A stretch of 64,000 bases of DNA from Streptomyces uncialis (GCF_036250755.1 NZ_CP109583.1:1488001-1552000); one strand, 5' to 3'; positions 51,501-59,881 are shown, numbered from the stretch's first letter. Numbers and translations are program-made. Notes: generated by a model not told the origin, from the letters alone.

Positions 51501-52633
51501 GCGTGGGACCGCAGTTCAGGGGTGGTACCGGGTTCCGTCCGGGCCCGGGTCAGTACGGCGACGGCTTCCTCCAGGTCGGCCGTCCGGTCGGTCCGCCGAT
51601 AGCCGCGGAAGAGCGCGATGCCCAGGTTCAGCAGGGCGGAGCCGCGCCCGTTCGGGTCGCCGGGGACCGCCCGGCGCATCAGGTCCACCACCTCGTCGTG
51701 GAGTCCGGGTGTCCCGCCGTCCCGCTCCGCGCACAGGGACAGCGCGTGCGCCAGGCTGCTCGCGTACCTGCCGTACTCGGGGTGCCCCGGCCCGGCGCCG
51801 TCGAGGACGTCCCGGGCGATGCCGGTGGCCTCGTACAGGTCCTCGGGGTCGGACGTCGCCTCGTAGCGCTGGATCAGGGTGAGTCCGTGGTTGCTCAGCC
51901 GGACCGCGCGCTGGGGGTCGTCGGTCCGGCTCACCTTCACGGCGCGGCGTCCGACGGCGACGGCCTCGTCCAGTGGTTCCGTCGTGCCGTCGACCCGGCT
52001 CAGGGTCCCGAGGGCGGATGCCAGTGCGCCCAGCCGGGCCGGGTACACGGGGTCGTCCCGCCGGGTCGCGAGTACGGCGAGGGTTCCGGAGGCGACCCCC
52101 GTCCACAGCAGTTGTGCCAGGTCGATGCCGGACGTGGACCGTATCCGTTCGGCGAGTTCGTTCAGGCCGGACAGGTACGAGGACGCAGGGTCGTCCGCCG
52201 CTTCCCTGGCGGAGAGGTCGCCGGCGGCGGCCACGGCGGACTCGCAGACGACGTGCCACTCCGCGGGGCCGTCCGCTGCCGCCGGGTCGGGGCGCTGGTC
52301 GGACGGGATACGGGCGAACCCGGCCGCCAGTTCCTCCGGCACGGCCCGCGGATCGACGGCCCAGACCGGGAACAGGAGCGTTCCCGCGCTGCTGCCCTCC
52401 CTGGTTCCCCGGCCCTCACCGAGCGCCCCGCACCGGAACCAGTACAGCCAGCCCACGGCCCACCGGACCTCCAGGTCCGTGGTGAGGTCGCTCGCCCGCA
52501 GCAGGGCCCCGGTCTCCTCATCGGCCGCGGGGCCGAACAGCCCGTCGGGGCCCCCGGGGTCGCCGCTCTCTTGGAGCCGCAGCAGCCGCTCGTGGACCAC
52601 CCGCAGCCGGTGGTCCCGTTCCCTCCGCTCCAT
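48575..52633 (-). CDS. TPR-CHAT protein (caspase-like protease with tetratricopeptide scaffold)
   Basis: 1352 residues from ATG 52633. Residues to about 900 are helical repeats of TPR type (for example AVRLSNHGLTLIQRYEAT, GRGSALLNLGIALFRGYRRT, RTNLALALLTDFQLTG). A Pro/His-rich low-complexity linker with repeated TEPHGTAAE-like units follows. The last 350 residues are a CHAT domain: the catalytic His is near 1215 in AHFACHAVSD and the catalytic Cys near 1259 in AYLSACDTL, both intact, followed by QMAGFPHVVGSLWSVDD. CHAT proteases cut partner proteins on a signal sensed by the TPR part; they occur in bacterial conflict and in Craspase. It diverges, 73 bases apart, from a small protein and a membrane protein that could be its partners. 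Confidence 0.9.
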   Translation of the reverse strand: MERRERDHRLRVVHERLLRLQESGDPGGPDGLFGPAADEETGALLRASDLTTDLEVRWAVGWLYWFRCGALGEGRGTREGSSAGTLLFPVWAVDPRAVPEELAAGFARIPSDQRPDPAAADGPAEWHVVCESAVAAAGDLSAREAADDPASSYLSGLNELAERIRSTSGIDLAQLLWTGVASGTLAVLATRRDDPVYPARLGALASALGTLSRVDGTTEPLDEAVAVGRRAVKVSRTDDPQRAVRLSNHGLTLIQRYEATSDPEDLYEATGIARDVLDGAGPGHPEYGRYASSLAHALSLCAERDGGTPGLHDEVVDLMRRAVPGDPNGRGSALLNLGIALFRGYRRTDRTADLEEAVAVLTRARTEPGTTPELRSHADEVLATVLRARHARTGRPADPDAAGPRTDPGTGVRTDTGPDGDRDRDMVQAAGAGDGSEPAPRAAMRLVNSAQELRARHERGTGGPEALKEAVARLRKAVALLPDDHVRRPTALHELGSVLSVAHQTGTGPYGLDEAVGALREAVRRTPDGHGELGARLMTLGGALGLRYRVSNDSGDLRESLEHRRRAAALPGLPVEQRAAILVSSGSALLDAAERTGDPALAAQAVQQIRAGAELTPGTDPKLPARRTNLALALLTDFQLTGSRARVREARELMDAVLAALPEGNPRRANALMTAATVRLAGERTGWWSAARREAAGLMRQAVRVTPQGHSRRAARLATLGSALLLLHERTRAATDLAEAVEALRAGALDPSGAPSTRLDAARNWGRACLALGRPDQALEAFTMAVDLLPSVSPRHLVRDDQEFGLGQAVGLGAEAAACAVRHGDPSLAVRLLEQARGILLSQAFDADSDLTELAARAPELAARFVRLREHVDALTDESRMDESRMDGSQADGEPARPGPGTEPHGEPSGPGRGTEPHGTAAEPHVIAPERRPTTAEPHGTAAERRGRAATEWDELITRIRTEHPGLRLFRPVREWDEAELRATAAEGPVVLLYVPPPPELPGTDSRAPAGGALIVTARGVDSLPLPGLTARDAGTLTARFQEALGLLAAPDCPRTRALEAQAVVRDTLDWLWTAVTGPVLGHLGLTAGPPPGQDPPRIWWSPGGPLGALPLHAAAPDGTGSGALDLVVSSYTPTVRALRHARAREQGRPAAAGRPLIVSVPEAEGLPPLPGARGEARLLAGLLADVTVLDGAAATKAAVQRHLTDHPYAHFACHAVSDPLRPSLTRLALHGPAAASPTVRDLARLRLPDARLAYLSACDTLRTSPELADESVHVVSAFQMAGFPHVVGSLWSVDDTVAARTAHAVYERLTAAGGPPAVSGTARALHHAVRALRADYPLTPSLWACQVHAGP

Positions 52634-52706
52634 CCGCCCCGCCCCCGCCCTTCCGTGACCCGTGATCCTTGCGCCTCCCGTCCCGCCATGAGGCACAATC
52701 GGGATC

Positions 52707-53126
52707 ATGACGGCAACGGACAGGGAGCGCCAACGCGCGGACTCCGTCGCGGCGTTGTGCCTGCTCCTGGGGGAGACGGGCGGGAGCGGGGGCGACCGGC
52801 GGGTGGCCGAGAGCGCGGAGCGCGCCAGGGCGCTGCTCGCCGCGTCCGGTGATCCGCGGCGGATCGACGAGGCATTGCACGCGGTCGACGAGGCGCTGCG
52901 CAGGGCGGGCGACGCCCGCGGGCTGCTCGGCGGCTCACGGGGCGCGACGGACCCCCGGCCGTCCGGGTCCGCGCTGCCCGGGCTCCGCCCGCAGATCAAG
53001 GTGGCGCTGTGCCCGGGCGAGCCGGGGTGCCCGCGCCGCGAACCGGCCAGGGATCTGTGGCCGACGCCGATGTGCGCGGTCGCGGGGGTACGGATGCGCA
53101 AGGAACGGCTCCGGCGGGAGCCCTGA
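52707..53126 (+). CDS. Small protein with C-terminal Cys motif, CHAT-associated, unknown function
   Basis: 139 residues from ATG 52707. Helical N-terminal half (SVAALCLLLGETGG, ESAERARALLAA, IDEALHAVDEALRRAG) and a C-terminal part with three Cys in CPGEPGC and PMC, possibly part of a metal site, and a basic end (RMRKERLRREP). No ribosome site stands out; the message may be leaderless. The codon use and position bias are those of a real gene. Its position opposite the CHAT gene and 18 bases before a membrane protein gene suggests a shared function, perhaps as substrate or adaptor. I do not recognise the family. Confidence 0.65.
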   Translation: MTATDRERQRADSVAALCLLLGETGGSGGDRRVAESAERARALLAASGDPRRIDEALHAVDEALRRAGDARGLLGGSRGATDPRPSGSALPGLRPQIKVALCPGEPGCPRREPARDLWPTPMCAVAGVRMRKERLRREP

Positions 53127-53144
53127 CGTCATGGACATCCGGCG

Positions 53145-54038
53145 GTGAACCCGCTCCTCGCGACGCTCAGCGGCAAGCTCACCGAGCGCTGGATCAATCT
53201 GCTGGTGCTGCCCGGCGCGCTGTTCCTCGGCGTCCTCGCGACCGGGGTCACGCTCGGTCACGGGCACTGGCACGATCTCGGCCGGTTGCGGTCCGCGCTC
53301 GACGGGCTCGCCGGACGGCCCGCGCTGGACCGCACGGGGACGGCCGCGGTGGTGGTCGCGCTCGTCCTGCTGCTGTCCTCCGCCCTGTCGCTGGCCGCCC
53401 AGTCCCTCGGCTCGGGCATCGAGCGCTACTGGCTGCGTGAGGCGCGCTTCCCTCCCTCGCGCGCCCTGGCCCGGCGGCGGGCGGACCGCTACCGGCGGGC
53501 GGACCGGCGGCGCACCGAGGCCATCCGCGACCCGGCCACCACGGAACGTGACATCGTCCGGCTCACCCTGCTCCGCGACCGCGTCGGCCTGGTGCCCCCG
53601 AGCCGTCCCACCTGGTACGGCGACCGCCTCCAGGCCGCCGCGGAACGGGTGCACGGCGCCTACGGCGTGGACCTCGCCGCGGTGTGGCCACGGCTGTGGC
53701 TGGTGCTCGCCGAGCCCGCCCAGCGCCAGATCGAGTCGGCCCGCGCCTCGGTGGCCGCGGCCGCCCGCCTCGCCGCCTGGACCTTCGGGTATCTCGTGGT
53801 CGCCCTGTGGTGGTGGCCGGCGCTCGCGATCGCCGTCGGCTGCGCGGTGGTCTCCCGGGTCCGGGCCCGGGACGCGGTGGAGGCGCTCGCGCAACTCGTC
53901 GAGGCGGCGGTCGACGTCCACGGCCGTGACCTCGCGGTCCGGACGGGCGTCGAGGCGGCGGAACCGGAGCGCGCCCCCGGACCGCTGGACCACGCGTCCG
54001 GCGACCGGATGTCCGAGGTGTTCCGCAAGGGCGACTGA
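53145..54038 (+). CDS. Four-helix membrane protein, CHAT-associated, unknown function
   Basis: 297 residues from GTG 53145. Helices: INLLVLPGALFLGVLATG and AAVVVALVLLLSSALSLAAQ near the N terminus, then a cytoplasmic basic segment of about 100 residues (RALARRRADRYRRADRRR and several aromatic residues), then LAAWTFGYLVVALWWWPALA and IAVGCAVVSRV, and a helical tail. No enzyme motif is visible. A six-codon frame (53131-53148) starts at an ATG just before it and ends in a GTGA overlap, perhaps for coupling. It probably works with the two genes before it; a membrane effector of the CHAT protease is one possibility. Confidence 0.7.
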   Translation: MNPLLATLSGKLTERWINLLVLPGALFLGVLATGVTLGHGHWHDLGRLRSALDGLAGRPALDRTGTAAVVVALVLLLSSALSLAAQSLGSGIERYWLREARFPPSRALARRRADRYRRADRRRTEAIRDPATTERDIVRLTLLRDRVGLVPPSRPTWYGDRLQAAAERVHGAYGVDLAAVWPRLWLVLAEPAQRQIESARASVAAAARLAAWTFGYLVVALWWWPALAIAVGCAVVSRVRARDAVEALAQLVEAAVDVHGRDLAVRTGVEAAEPERAPGPLDHASGDRMSEVFRKGD

Positions 54039-54477
54039 CGGGGCGGGGCGGGGCCGCGCGGCGCGGCGCTTGCCGTGCGCAGGGGGCGATTCGGGTTCCC
54101 CTGGCGGCTTGGTGGTGCCGCTGGCGGCCAGGTTCCCCTGGTGGCCCGGGACCCGGACGGACCTGGTGCCGCCGGCTCACGTGACGTAAGCACCCTCCGT
54201 CCCCCACGCGCCCTACGTCCCCCGGGCGCCCTACGTCCCCCAGGCGCCCCACGTTCCCTACGCGCTCCAGGCGGCGCGTAGCCAGGCCGACCAGCGCCGG
54301 GCCACCCCGAGGCGCCGGTCAGCTGGCGACCAGTTCACCGGCCGACCGCTTCACCTTTTCGCCGATGCACCGGGCCAACCGGATCACCGGACTACCGGCC
54401 CACGGACGACCAGCAGCCGACCACCGGCATTCCCTCGCCACCGGCATGTGCCCCTGGCATGCCCACCCCACGCCCGC
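54039..54477. other. Intergenic region upstream of the DHA2 exporter
   Basis: No gene is seen. Between about 54190 and 54260 three or four imperfect copies of a CCTACGTCCCCC(A/G)GGCGC-like unit occur in tandem. The promoter and CsoR-like operators begin after 54477. Confidence 0.55.
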
Positions 54478-54533
54478 ATACCCCCCTCAGGTATGTTACA
54501 TTGCAGCGCACAGATACCCCTAGGGGGTATTAA
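54478..54533 (+). promoter_or_regulatory. Two CsoR-like operators and -10 region of the DHA2 exporter gene
   Basis: 17-base palindromes at 54478-54494 (ATACCCCCCTCAGGTAT) and 54514-54530 (ATACCCCTAGGGGGTAT), both ATACC-N7-GGTAT, with centres 36 bases apart, the same spacing as the last two sites before copZ. The second overlaps a TATTAA (-10-like, 54528-54533). The match in form, length and spacing to the copZ array argues for one regulator. Confidence 0.68.
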
Positions 54534-54553
54534 GAACAGAGGGGTCAGGGCCA

Positions 54554-55984
54554 ATGTCAACCATCAATCCCCGGCGCTGGTGGGCACTCGCCGTGCTCGC
54601 CACCGCTCAGTTCATGGTCATCATGGACACTTCGATCATCGGTGTCGCGCTCCCCGAGATGCAGAAGGACCTCGGCTTCTCGCAGGGCGAGTTGCAGTGG
54701 GTCTTCAACGCCTACGTCATCGTCTTCGGAGGGCTGCTGCTGCTCGGCGGCCGGCTCTCCGACCTGCTCGGCGCCCGTAAGGTCTTCGCCACCGGCTGGG
54801 TGATCATGATCGTCGGCTCGGTCCTGGCCGCCGCCGCGCAGACCGCGTGGGTGGAGATCGCGGGCCGCGCCGTCCAGGGTGTCGGCGGCGCACTGATCGC
54901 GCCCGCCGCCATGACCCTGCTGATGGTGCTCTTCGCGCACGATCCGAAGGAGCTGGGCAAGGCGATGGCGCTGTACGGCGCCGCGGCGCCCGCCGGCGGA
55001 ACCGCGGGCGTCTTCCTCGGCGGGGTCTTCACCGAGTGGGCGAGCTGGCAGTGGGTGTTCATCATCTACATCCCGATCGGCCTCGCGACCCTCGCCGTCA
55101 CCAAGCTGCTGCCCGCCGTCGCGCCCCGGCGCGGCTCCGTGGACGTCCTCGGCGCGGTCGCCGTCACCGCCGGTCTCGCGCTCGCCGTCTTCGCCGTGGT
55201 CCGCGCGCCCGAGGTGGGCTGGGGAGCCACCGCCACCGTCCTGGAACTGATCGGCGCGGCCCTTCTGCTGATCGTCTTCTTCGTGATCCAGCGGTCCGTC
55301 CGTGAGCCGCTCATGCCGCTCAGCGTGTGGCGGGTCCCGCGGCTCGGCTCGGCCAACCTCGCGATGACGCTGCTCGGTGCCGCCTGGATTCCGATGTGGT
55401 ACTTCCTCAACCTGTACCTCCAGCAGGTCCTCGACTACGGCGCCTTCGCCTCCGGCGCCGCGCTCCTCCCCATGACCATCCTGCTGATGATCTTCATGAC
55501 CACGATCACCGCACGCCTCATGGGCCGGTTCGGGGCGAAGCCGATGATCGTCGGCGGTCTGCTCGCCCTCGCGGCCGGACTGCTCTGGCTGTCGGCCGTC
55601 GAACCGACCGGCACGTTCCTGATCGACGTGCTGCCCGCGTCGCTGGTCGCCGCGCTGGGTATGGCGCTCGCCTACATCCCCGCGATGATCGCCGCCATGG
55701 CCGGTGCCCCCCAGGAGCAGGCGGGGCTGGCCTCGGGAATCGTCAACACCACCTACAACGTGGGCTCGGCACTCGGCCTCGCCGCGCTGACCGCGCTCGC
55801 CACCACACACGGTGCCGGTGAGCTCGGCAACCTGCCCGCCCTCACCGACGGCTTCAGCGCCGCGTTCCTGGGCGCCGCCGCCATCGCCGCCGTGGGCGCG
55901 GTGATCACGCTCGTCGCGATGAAGGGCGAGAAGGCCACGAACGCCGCCGCGGCCGCCCCGCGGAACGAGACGGCCGGGGTGTGA
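54554..55984 (+). CDS. DHA2 family (EmrB/QacA-type) MFS exporter
   Basis: 476 residues with 14 predicted helices. The N terminus is AVLATAQFMVIMDTSIIGVALP, with the acidic D1 motif LDxTIVNVALP-like of the DHA2 family; motif A is GRLSDLLGARKVFATGW, and motif C sits in GAAAPAGGTAGVFLGGVFTE. Such proton antiporters expel drugs, dyes and some metabolites. The CsoR-like operators in front of it suggest induction by copper or another CsoR-family signal (sulfane sulfur, formaldehyde, nickel), which is unusual for this family. The terminator at 56021-56066 closes the unit. Confidence 0.92.
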   Translation: MSTINPRRWWALAVLATAQFMVIMDTSIIGVALPEMQKDLGFSQGELQWVFNAYVIVFGGLLLLGGRLSDLLGARKVFATGWVIMIVGSVLAAAAQTAWVEIAGRAVQGVGGALIAPAAMTLLMVLFAHDPKELGKAMALYGAAAPAGGTAGVFLGGVFTEWASWQWVFIIYIPIGLATLAVTKLLPAVAPRRGSVDVLGAVAVTAGLALAVFAVVRAPEVGWGATATVLELIGAALLLIVFFVIQRSVREPLMPLSVWRVPRLGSANLAMTLLGAAWIPMWYFLNLYLQQVLDYGAFASGAALLPMTILLMIFMTTITARLMGRFGAKPMIVGGLLALAAGLLWLSAVEPTGTFLIDVLPASLVAALGMALAYIPAMIAAMAGAPQEQAGLASGIVNTTYNVGSALGLAALTALATTHGAGELGNLPALTDGFSAAFLGAAAIAAVGAVITLVAMKGEKATNAAAAAPRNETAGV

Positions 55985-56020
55985 CGTACCGGGCGTGACG
56001 TACGGGGTCACCCCGTACCG

Positions 56021-56066
56021 GCAAGGGTTCGTCCGACGGCTCGCAGAGCGCCGGACGAACCCTTGC
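56021..56066 (+). terminator. Terminator of the DHA2 exporter gene
   Basis: Perfect 15-bp stem with a 16-base loop starting 36 bases after the stop. A smaller hairpin with 8-bp arms lies just before it (about 56010-56028). Confidence 0.78.
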
Positions 56067-56102
56067 GGTGCTCCGCACCCCCGTCGACCCGCTCCCGGCC
56101 GT

Positions 56103-56201
56103 CCCGCACCACGACGGAACAACCCGCGGCCCCGCCGAGACGGCCCGCACCACGACGGAACAGATCACACCACCACGAAACGACCCGCACCACGACGGAA
56201 C
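56103..56201. repeat. Three direct repeats of CCCGCACCACGACGGAAC
   Basis: Perfect 18-base copies at 56103-56120, 56144-56161 and 56184-56201, at 40-41-base spacing. The spacers are themselves related (CACCACGA(A/C) fragments), so this is a degenerate tandem array rather than CRISPR. It lies between the convergent exporter and protease genes. Confidence 0.8.
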
Positions 56202-56281
56202 GGCCCGCCGGAACCGTGGTTCCGGCGGGCCGCCCCTGTCGGTGTCGGCTCACCGTGAGCCGTCACCGATATGACGGGGTG

Positions 56282-59200
56282 TCACCTGCCGAGGAAGGCG
56301 TTGTGGATGGTGACCGCCGACTGGTTGTCCTGCTTGTCGGTGACGACGGCCCTCAGGGAGATCCCCTTGCCCTTCTCCGGCGCGCGCACCTTGACCTTGC
56401 CCGCGTCGACCGTCACGGACTTCCACTTCTTGCCGTCGTACGACACCAGGACGCGCAGCGTCTTCAGGTTGGTGCCGGACGCGGCGCCCTGCACCTCGAC
56501 CGGGACGACCTGCTTGCTTCCCGCCGGGACGGTGGAGTCCAGGGCGAGCCGCGGCTGGAACCGGACCGTGGAGACCGGCAGATCCGTCCGGCCGGTGGCA
56601 CGGGCCGAGGTGAACGTCCAGGAGGCGTCGATCCGGGTCCCGGCGCGGTTGAACGTCGGGTCGCGGTGGACCGTGGTCGCCACCTTGTACTTGGCGGACT
56701 CCGGCGGCAGCGTGATCAGCTGCTCGTCGATGGCCACGTCGTTCTTGGTGTGCAGCACACCGTCGCGGTGGACGGTGGTGCTCGCAGCGGAGTACCGGGC
56801 GAAGCCCGAGTGACCGGCCCCGTCACTGACCAGCGTCAGCGAGCCGCCGATGTCGTCGCCGTCACGTACGAGCCCTTCGCCCGCGTTCATCCGGGGGCCC
56901 GACACACCGACGTTGAACTTCTCGGTGTGCGTCGTGCCCGGCTCGAAGCGCCGCGACCCGCCGAGGCCGTACAGGGCGTCGAAGAGCTGGTCGCCCGCCG
57001 CGTCCTTCGCGCCGAGCACAGCCGCCTCGATGTTCCAGCGGGCCCCGTCGTCCGTGGACAGATACACGTCGCGGTTCGCCGACGCGGCCTGCGCGGCGAA
57101 CGGCGCGAGGAAACCGCCCCCGTACTCCAGTTCGCCGTGTGCGGCGAGGGCGCCCCGCAGGCCGGGGGCGGACGCGCCGATTCCCGCCTTCACCAGGGCC
57201 ATGTTCCGGGTCGTGTAGGACTTGGAGTAGCCGGTGGCCAGCTCCGGGACCGGACCGCCGGTCAGCATGTTGTACTCGGTGGTGCCGTGCTCCCAGTGGC
57301 CGGACCACTGCTGGGTGAGGTATCCGTCGGGCAGCCGCGGACCCTGCGAAGCGGTACGCAGGTTGTCGAAGCTCGCGAAGTCGCTGCCCTGGAGGACGTA
57401 CACCTCGGGAGTGTTGAGGGTGTACATCATCCCGGCGCGTGTCGGGCGGGCGGCCGGGTCCGGCACCGTGACGTTCACCGGCCGGGTGGTCCGGGCGTCG
57501 AGGGTGACGGTGGTGGGGCCGGACACCGAGAACTGCGGGTTCTCGATCAGGTCGATGCCGTTGCGCGGGGCCGCGGGATCGGCCAGCAGGTTGGCCGCGA
57601 GGGCGTAGTTGCCGCGCGGCAGCCGGACCGTGGTGGAGCCCGACGACAGCTGCGGGAAGACCCGCCGGCCGGTGGCGGCCTCGCTGTAGCCCTTCAGATC
57701 GGCCTGCCAGCCGCTGCTCGGCGCGCCGTCCCGTCCGAGGGTCTTGAAGGTGACCTCGTACGACTCGACCTCACGCTCCACCGCGGCGGCGGTGCGCACG
57801 CTCTGGCCGCCGCCGGAGGCGACGACCGTGACGGAGTACGAGCCGTTGACCGCCCCGCCGATACGGGTGTCGGCCGTCAGGGCCACGGAGGCGCTGCCGC
57901 CCGCCGGGACCGTGACCCGCTGCGCGCCGAGGGTGAAGAACCCGGCCGGGGCGGGCTGTCCGTCGCCGCCGACGGGCGTCGCCAGCGACAGGTCGAGCGT
58001 CACATCGGCGGTGCCGTTGTTGCGGTACGTGACCTGCTTGGTGACGGGTGTGTCGTCGTGGTGCGGCCACTCCTGGGTGCCCATGCTCACGGAGCCCGGT
58101 TCGGAGACGACCGTCTGGTCGATGGCCTTGTCGACCGAGAGGCGGCCCGTGCCCTGCTCGAAGACCGAGTGCGCGCCGCCCTTGGCCGAGCCCATCAGGA
58201 CGGACTTGAGCTGTGCGCCCGTCCAGGTGGGGTTCTTCTGCTTGAGGACCGCGGCGGCGCCCGCGACATGCGGGGTCGCCATCGACGTGCCGTTCTGGCT
58301 GACGTAGCCGGGCGGGTTCTGCCCCGGGACGCCCGCGGCGGCGGCCGCCCCGATCGCCACACCGGGCGCGGTCATGTCCGGCTTGACGGCGTTGTCCCCG
58401 GTGCGGGGTCCGACCGAGGAGAAGTCGGCGATCAGGTCGTTGTCGTCGACGGCGCCGACGGTCAGCGCCGCGTCGGCGCTGCCCGGCGACCCGACCGTGC
58501 CCCGGCCCGGTCCTTCGTTGCCCGCGGCGACGGCGAACAGCACGCCCTTCTCCGCGGAGAGCTTGTTGATCTGGGCTTCCATCGGGTCGATCCCGGGGGT
58601 GTCGAGGCCGCCCAGGCTCATGTTGATGATGTCGGCGCCCTGTGCCACGGCCCAGTCGACCCCGGCGATGATGCCGGAGTCGTCACCGGAGCCCCGGTCG
58701 TTCAGCACCTTGGCGTTGATCAGCTGCGCCCCGGGCGCGACACCCTTGTACCGGGCGTCCTTCTTCCCCGTACCGGCCGCGATGGAGGCCACATGCGTGC
58801 CGTGCCCGACGCGGTCCCGGGCGTCCGGGGAGGAGCTGAAGTTGCGTTCCGCGACGACACGGCCCGCCAGGTCCGGGTGGGTGGCGTCGATCCCGGAGTC
58901 CGCGACGGCGATCTTCACACCGGTGCCGTCGTACGAACGGGCCCACGCGGCCGGGGCGCCGACCTGTCCCGTGCTGCGGTCGAGCGACGCCTTCCGCACA
59001 CCGTCCAGCCAGATCCGCGCGATACCGGACGTCCTGGCCACCGAGCCGTCGTCCTTCGGACGGGTCAGGGCCTCCCACAGCGCGCCCTTGCTGTCGGTGG
59101 CGCTGGTGACGGCGTCGGCTTCGAGGGCCGACAGGGTGCGGCGGACGGTCGTGCCGTCGGAGGAGCGCACCTCGGTACGGGCGGCCCCGGCCGTGGCGCC

Positions 59201-59626
59201 GCGATAGCCGACGATCACCTTGAGCCCGGCGCGGTGGGCCTTGCGGCTCTCCGCCTCGGCGAGTCCGGTCACGTCGAACAGCCGCTGGTCCAGCGTGCCG
59301 TCGGCGATCAGGCTCCGGGCGTCACGCGGCACCACATAGGTACGGCCGTCGTGGACCTGGGTGAAGAAGGGCATGTCCTCACGGCCCTTGGCCCGCTGGA
59401 TGCCGCCGACCCGGCCCTTGGAGTCCACGAGGACCCGGTCACCGGTGATCAGGACGACGGTGTGAACGGTCCTGCCGCCCGTCCCCGGGCTCTTGGCCGC
59501 GGTGGTGGACATCGCGTCCAGGTCACCGCTCTGTGCCGACGCGGGGCTGGTCATGCCCGCCGTCAAGGCTATGGAAGCCGCCGCGGCGACGGTGGCCGCG
59601 TAGGCCTTCTTTGCTGGTGTGCGCAA
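56282..59626 (-). CDS. Secreted subtilisin-like serine protease (S8), large multidomain
   Basis: 1114 residues from a TTG start at 59626, behind GGGGGAG. Signal peptide to about residue 31 (MTSPASA), an inhibitor-like propeptide to about 215, then the S8 domain: Asp243 in VADSGID, His275 in GHGTHVASI, the oxyanion Asn in AAGNEGPG and Ser448 in NGTSMATPH. All four are intact. The remaining 600 residues are beta-rich, with Fn3/CARDB-like repeats (TYRNNGTADVTLDLSLATP) and a carboxypeptidase-regulatory-like part. It is exported and probably matures by cleaving its own propeptide; such enzymes serve protein feeding and development in Streptomyces. It carries no LPxTG or other anchor. Confidence 0.92.
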   Translation of the reverse strand: MRTPAKKAYAATVAAAASIALTAGMTSPASAQSGDLDAMSTTAAKSPGTGGRTVHTVVLITGDRVLVDSKGRVGGIQRAKGREDMPFFTQVHDGRTYVVPRDARSLIADGTLDQRLFDVTGLAEAESRKAHRAGLKVIVGYRGATAGAARTEVRSSDGTTVRRTLSALEADAVTSATDSKGALWEALTRPKDDGSVARTSGIARIWLDGVRKASLDRSTGQVGAPAAWARSYDGTGVKIAVADSGIDATHPDLAGRVVAERNFSSSPDARDRVGHGTHVASIAAGTGKKDARYKGVAPGAQLINAKVLNDRGSGDDSGIIAGVDWAVAQGADIINMSLGGLDTPGIDPMEAQINKLSAEKGVLFAVAAGNEGPGRGTVGSPGSADAALTVGAVDDNDLIADFSSVGPRTGDNAVKPDMTAPGVAIGAAAAAGVPGQNPPGYVSQNGTSMATPHVAGAAAVLKQKNPTWTGAQLKSVLMGSAKGGAHSVFEQGTGRLSVDKAIDQTVVSEPGSVSMGTQEWPHHDDTPVTKQVTYRNNGTADVTLDLSLATPVGGDGQPAPAGFFTLGAQRVTVPAGGSASVALTADTRIGGAVNGSYSVTVVASGGGQSVRTAAAVEREVESYEVTFKTLGRDGAPSSGWQADLKGYSEAATGRRVFPQLSSGSTTVRLPRGNYALAANLLADPAAPRNGIDLIENPQFSVSGPTTVTLDARTTRPVNVTVPDPAARPTRAGMMYTLNTPEVYVLQGSDFASFDNLRTASQGPRLPDGYLTQQWSGHWEHGTTEYNMLTGGPVPELATGYSKSYTTRNMALVKAGIGASAPGLRGALAAHGELEYGGGFLAPFAAQAASANRDVYLSTDDGARWNIEAAVLGAKDAAGDQLFDALYGLGGSRRFEPGTTHTEKFNVGVSGPRMNAGEGLVRDGDDIGGSLTLVSDGAGHSGFARYSAASTTVHRDGVLHTKNDVAIDEQLITLPPESAKYKVATTVHRDPTFNRAGTRIDASWTFTSARATGRTDLPVSTVRFQPRLALDSTVPAGSKQVVPVEVQGAASGTNLKTLRVLVSYDGKKWKSVTVDAGKVKVRAPEKGKGISLRAVVTDKQDNQSAVTIHNAFLGR

Positions 59627-59742
59627 GACTCCCCCTGCTCAGGAGCGAATCGGGCGGGCGGGGGCCCAGCCCGGGCGGGGGCGCGCGCAGATAGGTGCAC
59701 GCCCCCGGCTCCCGAAGTATTCCGGGGGTGCTCCGGCGCACT

Positions 59743-59765
59743 CAATGATCGCCTGATGATCATTG
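59743..59765. promoter_or_regulatory. Candidate operator upstream of the subtilase gene
   Basis: Perfect inverted repeat CAATGATC-N7-GATCATTG, 117 bases before the subtilase start on the minus strand. It is AT-rich for this genome and suits a dimeric repressor. No cognate regulator is nearby. Confidence 0.45.
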
Positions 59766-59791
59766 TGTGACGGGACTGCGGGGCACCGGGG

Positions 59792-59815
59792 CCCGCCGTC
59801 TCCCGACACGGCGGG
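59792..59815 (-). terminator. Probable terminator of the lysin-like gene
   Basis: 8-bp stem (CCCGCCGT/ACGGCGGG) with an eight-base loop, 67 bases past the end of the gene at 59882; a second weak hairpin lies at 59846-59869. Confidence 0.4.
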
Positions 59816-59881
59816 GCATCGGGGCCTCCCCGTCACCCGACGCATCGTCAGGAACGGTCATGCCTGACGTGGCATCAGACG

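Noticed and set aside
48575..52633. Craspase (CRISPR-guided TPR-CHAT)
   Set aside because: No gRAMP/Cas7-11-like gene or CRISPR array lies in the window, and the linked genes differ.
48941..52852. Long plus-strand frames opposite the CHAT gene
   Set aside because: Low-complexity antisense translations without motifs; the minus strand holds TPR and CHAT motifs throughout.
52707..54038. Gasdermin as the CHAT partner
   Set aside because: The small protein is too short and the other is a multi-pass membrane protein; neither looks like the gasdermin fold.
56103..56201. CRISPR array
   Set aside because: Only three units, spacers related to the repeats, and no cas genes.
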